A DNA stretch of 64,000 nucleotides from Chitinophaga niabensis. GTDB lineage: Bacteria > Bacteroidota > Bacteroidia > Chitinophagales > Chitinophagaceae. Below, one piece after another: positions 62,110 through 64,000 of this stretch (position 1 is its first letter; the number at the start of each line of letters is the position of its first letter). The notes under the pieces are model-generated. The model was given only the letters and a program-made list of their open reading frames with translations, did not search any database and was not told the origin of the DNA. The translations under genes were made by a program, and so were the position numbers. The stretch lies in the NCBI RefSeq assembly GCF_900129465.1, contig NZ_FSRA01000001.1, positions 2,172,482 to 2,236,481 on the forward strand. The letters run 5' to 3'.

Positions 62110-63723
62110 CTAAGGCTCCATCCACACCAGCCGGACACCTTTCCTGTTACCTTCCACAGAGAGCTTCAGGGTTACATACACGTTCTTCTCCTGGTCGTAA
62201 TCAGATACGGCAAATAATACCAGGTTATGATCGCGGTCCTTCTCCGGTTTACCGAACAGGAATTCCCTTGGCGGCAAGGTATTATTTCCTTCCAGTGTAT
62301 AATAGAAACCATCACATTCACTCACACCTTTGATGTTAGTTAATTTACCTTTCAGGGCACGTTTTTCGTTTTCTTCCACATCATTGAACAACACGTAGAT
62401 CTTATCTTTCCCATTTACGTAGGCAAATGATTTGAACTGATCTCCTGCAGCTAACCTGGCTGCGGTACCTTCCCGGTGTGCGTGATAGAAGGTACGGGGA
62501 TCCATTTGCATCAGGAAATGTTCTTTAGGAATGAAGTAGCAGTTGATCTCTTTGCCTTTCAGGTCAAATGTAGATACCGCTATATGTTTCAGTTCTGTAT
62601 TGCTTGATGCGTATCCACCGCCGACGGCAGTAGAATACTGGCGGGTAATGATCTCCAGCTCTTCATACACCACGGAAAAAGTACCGTCAGGATTGATAAA
62701 GAAGTTCTGTGGTTTTCCTTCAAACTCGTTCCTTCTGCCAAACAGCTCCTGGCTTTTTTCATTGGCCTTATGCGGATATACGGCGTTTACGGCATCCACC
62801 TTTTTCCGGGCAGGATCAATGAGTACAAGGCTGGTGAAATATTTCGCATTCCGTTTATCGGATTCTGCCACAAATGCCAGCATGATCAGCTGCTTTGTAA
62901 TGGGATTATACTTCACCACTCCCCTGTCTATTTCCAGGTTGCGTGCAAATTCCAGTTCATACAATCCTACTTCGCCTGCTCCTTTTTTCAATTCGGCCAA
63001 TACCAATGTATTCTCGTCTCCCCCGCTGGTACGGGTATTATAAGCGTAGGCCAGTATATCTACCGTTTGGGCATCTATAATAGCCATGTCTATGTACTTC
63101 ATGTACTTGTACTTATCTTCCGGAGACTTGTAATACGCGCGGCTTAACTCGTTATGGTCCGGGCCGAACATGATCACTTCTATCCGTTTATTCCTGTCTG
63201 ATTCAAACGAATTGAATAAGGCTACGGCGTAGTTATCTGTCAGCGGGTCTTTCTTCACATAAAAAGAAGGCGGGGGCACCTTTCCGAAAGCCATGGCATA
63301 ACCATGTTTCATACTCAGGGGTAATAATTCTGCAATGGTTTCCTCCTTCTTTAAAGTACCGCTAACCCCATCTACGATCAGGCGGTATAACACCGGCGTT
63401 TTATTGTCCATTTCACTGATCAGGAACACGGCGTTGCCATTTGATTCAAAGATGGCCTCTATCTGCCCGCTTTTCAGTTTCCCGAACTTAGGCCCCAGGT
63501 GCCGTGCTGTTTTCTGTTTGTGTTTGGCATCGTAGATCTTGATGTCCAGGCCGCTTTTTAAAGAGATCACCACAAACATCGTATTCCCGTTCTTCAGTTG
63601 CAGGATGCGGGCAAAGCCATCTTCCGGCTCCACAAAAACAGGGCCTTCTGCAATCGTTTTGAATTGGGCAAAAGTGATCGCATGGCAGAGGGTTAACCCC
63701 AAAAAGAAGAGCATTTTTTTCAT
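62110..63723 (-). CDS. Large secreted protein of unknown function
   Basis: 537 residues from the ATG at 63723 (a TTG at 63759 is less likely). Signal peptide 'MKKMLFFLGLTLCHAITFAQ'. The mature part consists of many repeated beta-strand blocks ('GNTMFVVISLKSGLDIKIYD', 'GNAVFLISEMDNKTPVLYRL', 'DNYAVALFNSFESDRNKRIE', 'NGKDKIYVLFNDVEENEKRA'), which would fit a beta-propeller. No enzymatic motif is recognised. No operon partner; a candidate -7 box lies just upstream. Confidence 0.72.
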   Translation of the reverse strand: MKKMLFFLGLTLCHAITFAQFKTIAEGPVFVEPEDGFARILQLKNGNTMFVVISLKSGLDIKIYDAKHKQKTARHLGPKFGKLKSGQIEAIFESNGNAVFLISEMDNKTPVLYRLIVDGVSGTLKKEETIAELLPLSMKHGYAMAFGKVPPPSFYVKKDPLTDNYAVALFNSFESDRNKRIEVIMFGPDHNELSRAYYKSPEDKYKYMKYIDMAIIDAQTVDILAYAYNTRTSGGDENTLVLAELKKGAGEVGLYELEFARNLEIDRGVVKYNPITKQLIMLAFVAESDKRNAKYFTSLVLIDPARKKVDAVNAVYPHKANEKSQELFGRRNEFEGKPQNFFINPDGTFSVVYEELEIITRQYSTAVGGGYASSNTELKHIAVSTFDLKGKEINCYFIPKEHFLMQMDPRTFYHAHREGTAARLAAGDQFKSFAYVNGKDKIYVLFNDVEENEKRALKGKLTNIKGVSECDGFYYTLEGNNTLPPREFLFGKPEKDRDHNLVLFAVSDYDQEKNVYVTLKLSVEGNRKGVRLVWMEP

Positions 63724-63756
63724 ACGTACAGGGCTAATTTTGTTTAAGATCAGGGC

Positions 63757-63764
63757 CAAATGTA
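63757..63764 (-). promoter_or_regulatory. Possible -7 box of the 62110-63723 gene
   Basis: Minus-strand TACATTTG matches TAnnTTTG, about 27 bases before the predicted start point-to-ATG distance; no TTTG at -33. Confidence 0.3.
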
Positions 63765-63777
63765 GGCATTATTTCAG

Positions 63778-63809
63778 AAAAGCCGTCCCGATGCGTCGGA
63801 ACGGCTTTT
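63778..63809 (-). terminator. Terminator of the partial gene at the right end
   Basis: Stem AAAAGCCGT / ACGGCTTTT with an inner CCGA/TCGG pair, 10 bases past the stop codon at 63819 on the minus strand. Confidence 0.75.
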
Positions 63810-63818
63810 GAATAATGC

Positions 63819-64000
63819 CTATACTGTTTCAGTCAGGCGGTCAGTGATCGTGTAATGCTCTACGCAATTGAACTCGTACCGTGCGGTATCTTCAAAGCTC
63901 CAGTCCATATTCCCCCGCAGGATCATAGCGAGGTCGTATGCATACTTCCGGGCACCTGCGGGAAAGTCTTCCAGAGAGTTGTAGTGTTCATAGAACTCGC
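63819..64000 (-). CDS. C-terminal end of an unknown protein (5' end outside window)
   Basis: 59 codons are visible before the TAG at 63819-63821, in frame from 63998. The sequence includes 'NSLEDFPAGARKYAYDLAMI' and 'EDTARYEFNCVEHYTITDRL', acidic and soluble in character, without a barrel-type end. A terminator follows. Too little is present to name a family. Confidence 0.6.
   Translation of the reverse strand, partial: EFYEHYNSLEDFPAGARKYAYDLAMILRGNMDWSFEDTARYEFNCVEHYTITDRLTETV

Overview
The window looks like a chromosomal segment of a Bacteroidota species close to Chitinophaga (family Chitinophagaceae). The signs are SusC/SusD and FecR/ECF-sigma pairs, a PorP/SprF and gliding-motility-type C-terminal sorting domain pair, a TamB/TamL pair, a stand-alone bacterial terpene synthase, and promoters of the Bacteroidota type (TTTG, 21 bases, TAnnTTTG). 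The genus is inferred from gene content; no rRNA or tRNA gene is visible. I saw no insertion sequence, phage or CRISPR array.

Layout. 1-8515 (+): the 3' part of tamB, a TamA-like lipoprotein gene, then a cadherin/T9SS-sorted protein with a PorP/SprF partner. 8508-13871: a degenerate MoeA-like gene (-), an orphan terpene synthase, a protein resembling DUF6266, a gene-poor stretch, a zinc-ribbon protein and a TerC-family membrane protein. 13962-26564 (-): a tightly packed operon with two fibre-like proteins sharing one C-terminal block, a coiled-coil plus beta-barrel envelope protein, a 1398-residue protein with an SpvB/TcB-like N-terminus and three ~66-residue repeats, an RHS protein ending in a probable ADP-ribosyltransferase domain, and a small downstream gene in the usual place of an immunity gene. 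26653-31996 (-): a small unknown protein, a TonB-dependent-receptor-type barrel protein, a LamG-like/EEP hydrolase and a translationally coupled GNAT. 32067-38222 (+): a TetR-TolC-adaptor-RND efflux operon with two matching candidate operators. 38268-43014: a long-chain acyl-CoA ligase (-), a HAD-GT20 fusion resembling the bifunctional glucosylglycerol-phosphate enzyme GgpPS (+) and a small membrane protein (-). 43096-52492 (-): a polysaccharide utilisation locus with GH5-CBM6, ECF sigma, FecR, SusC with an STN domain, SusD, and a DUF1735/discoidin lipoprotein. 52683-61167 (+): a MacAB-TolC-like ABC efflux operon ending in a sigma-54 response regulator and its histidine kinase. A sigma-54 promoter match and a 28-base near-palindrome lie upstream. 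61214-64000: a lipoprotein, a 55-residue small lipoprotein, a large secreted unknown, and the 3' end of another unknown gene.

The most interesting part is 14.0-26.6 kb. Gene order, RHS core motif, C-terminal R-S-E type catalytic motifs and SpvB-like N-terminal motif together suggest a two-subunit TcB/TcC-like toxin cocoon, made with envelope and fibre components and followed by a candidate immunity gene. That reading is inference. The motifs are directly visible. Second in interest is the self-contained sigma-54 circuit controlling an ABC efflux operon.
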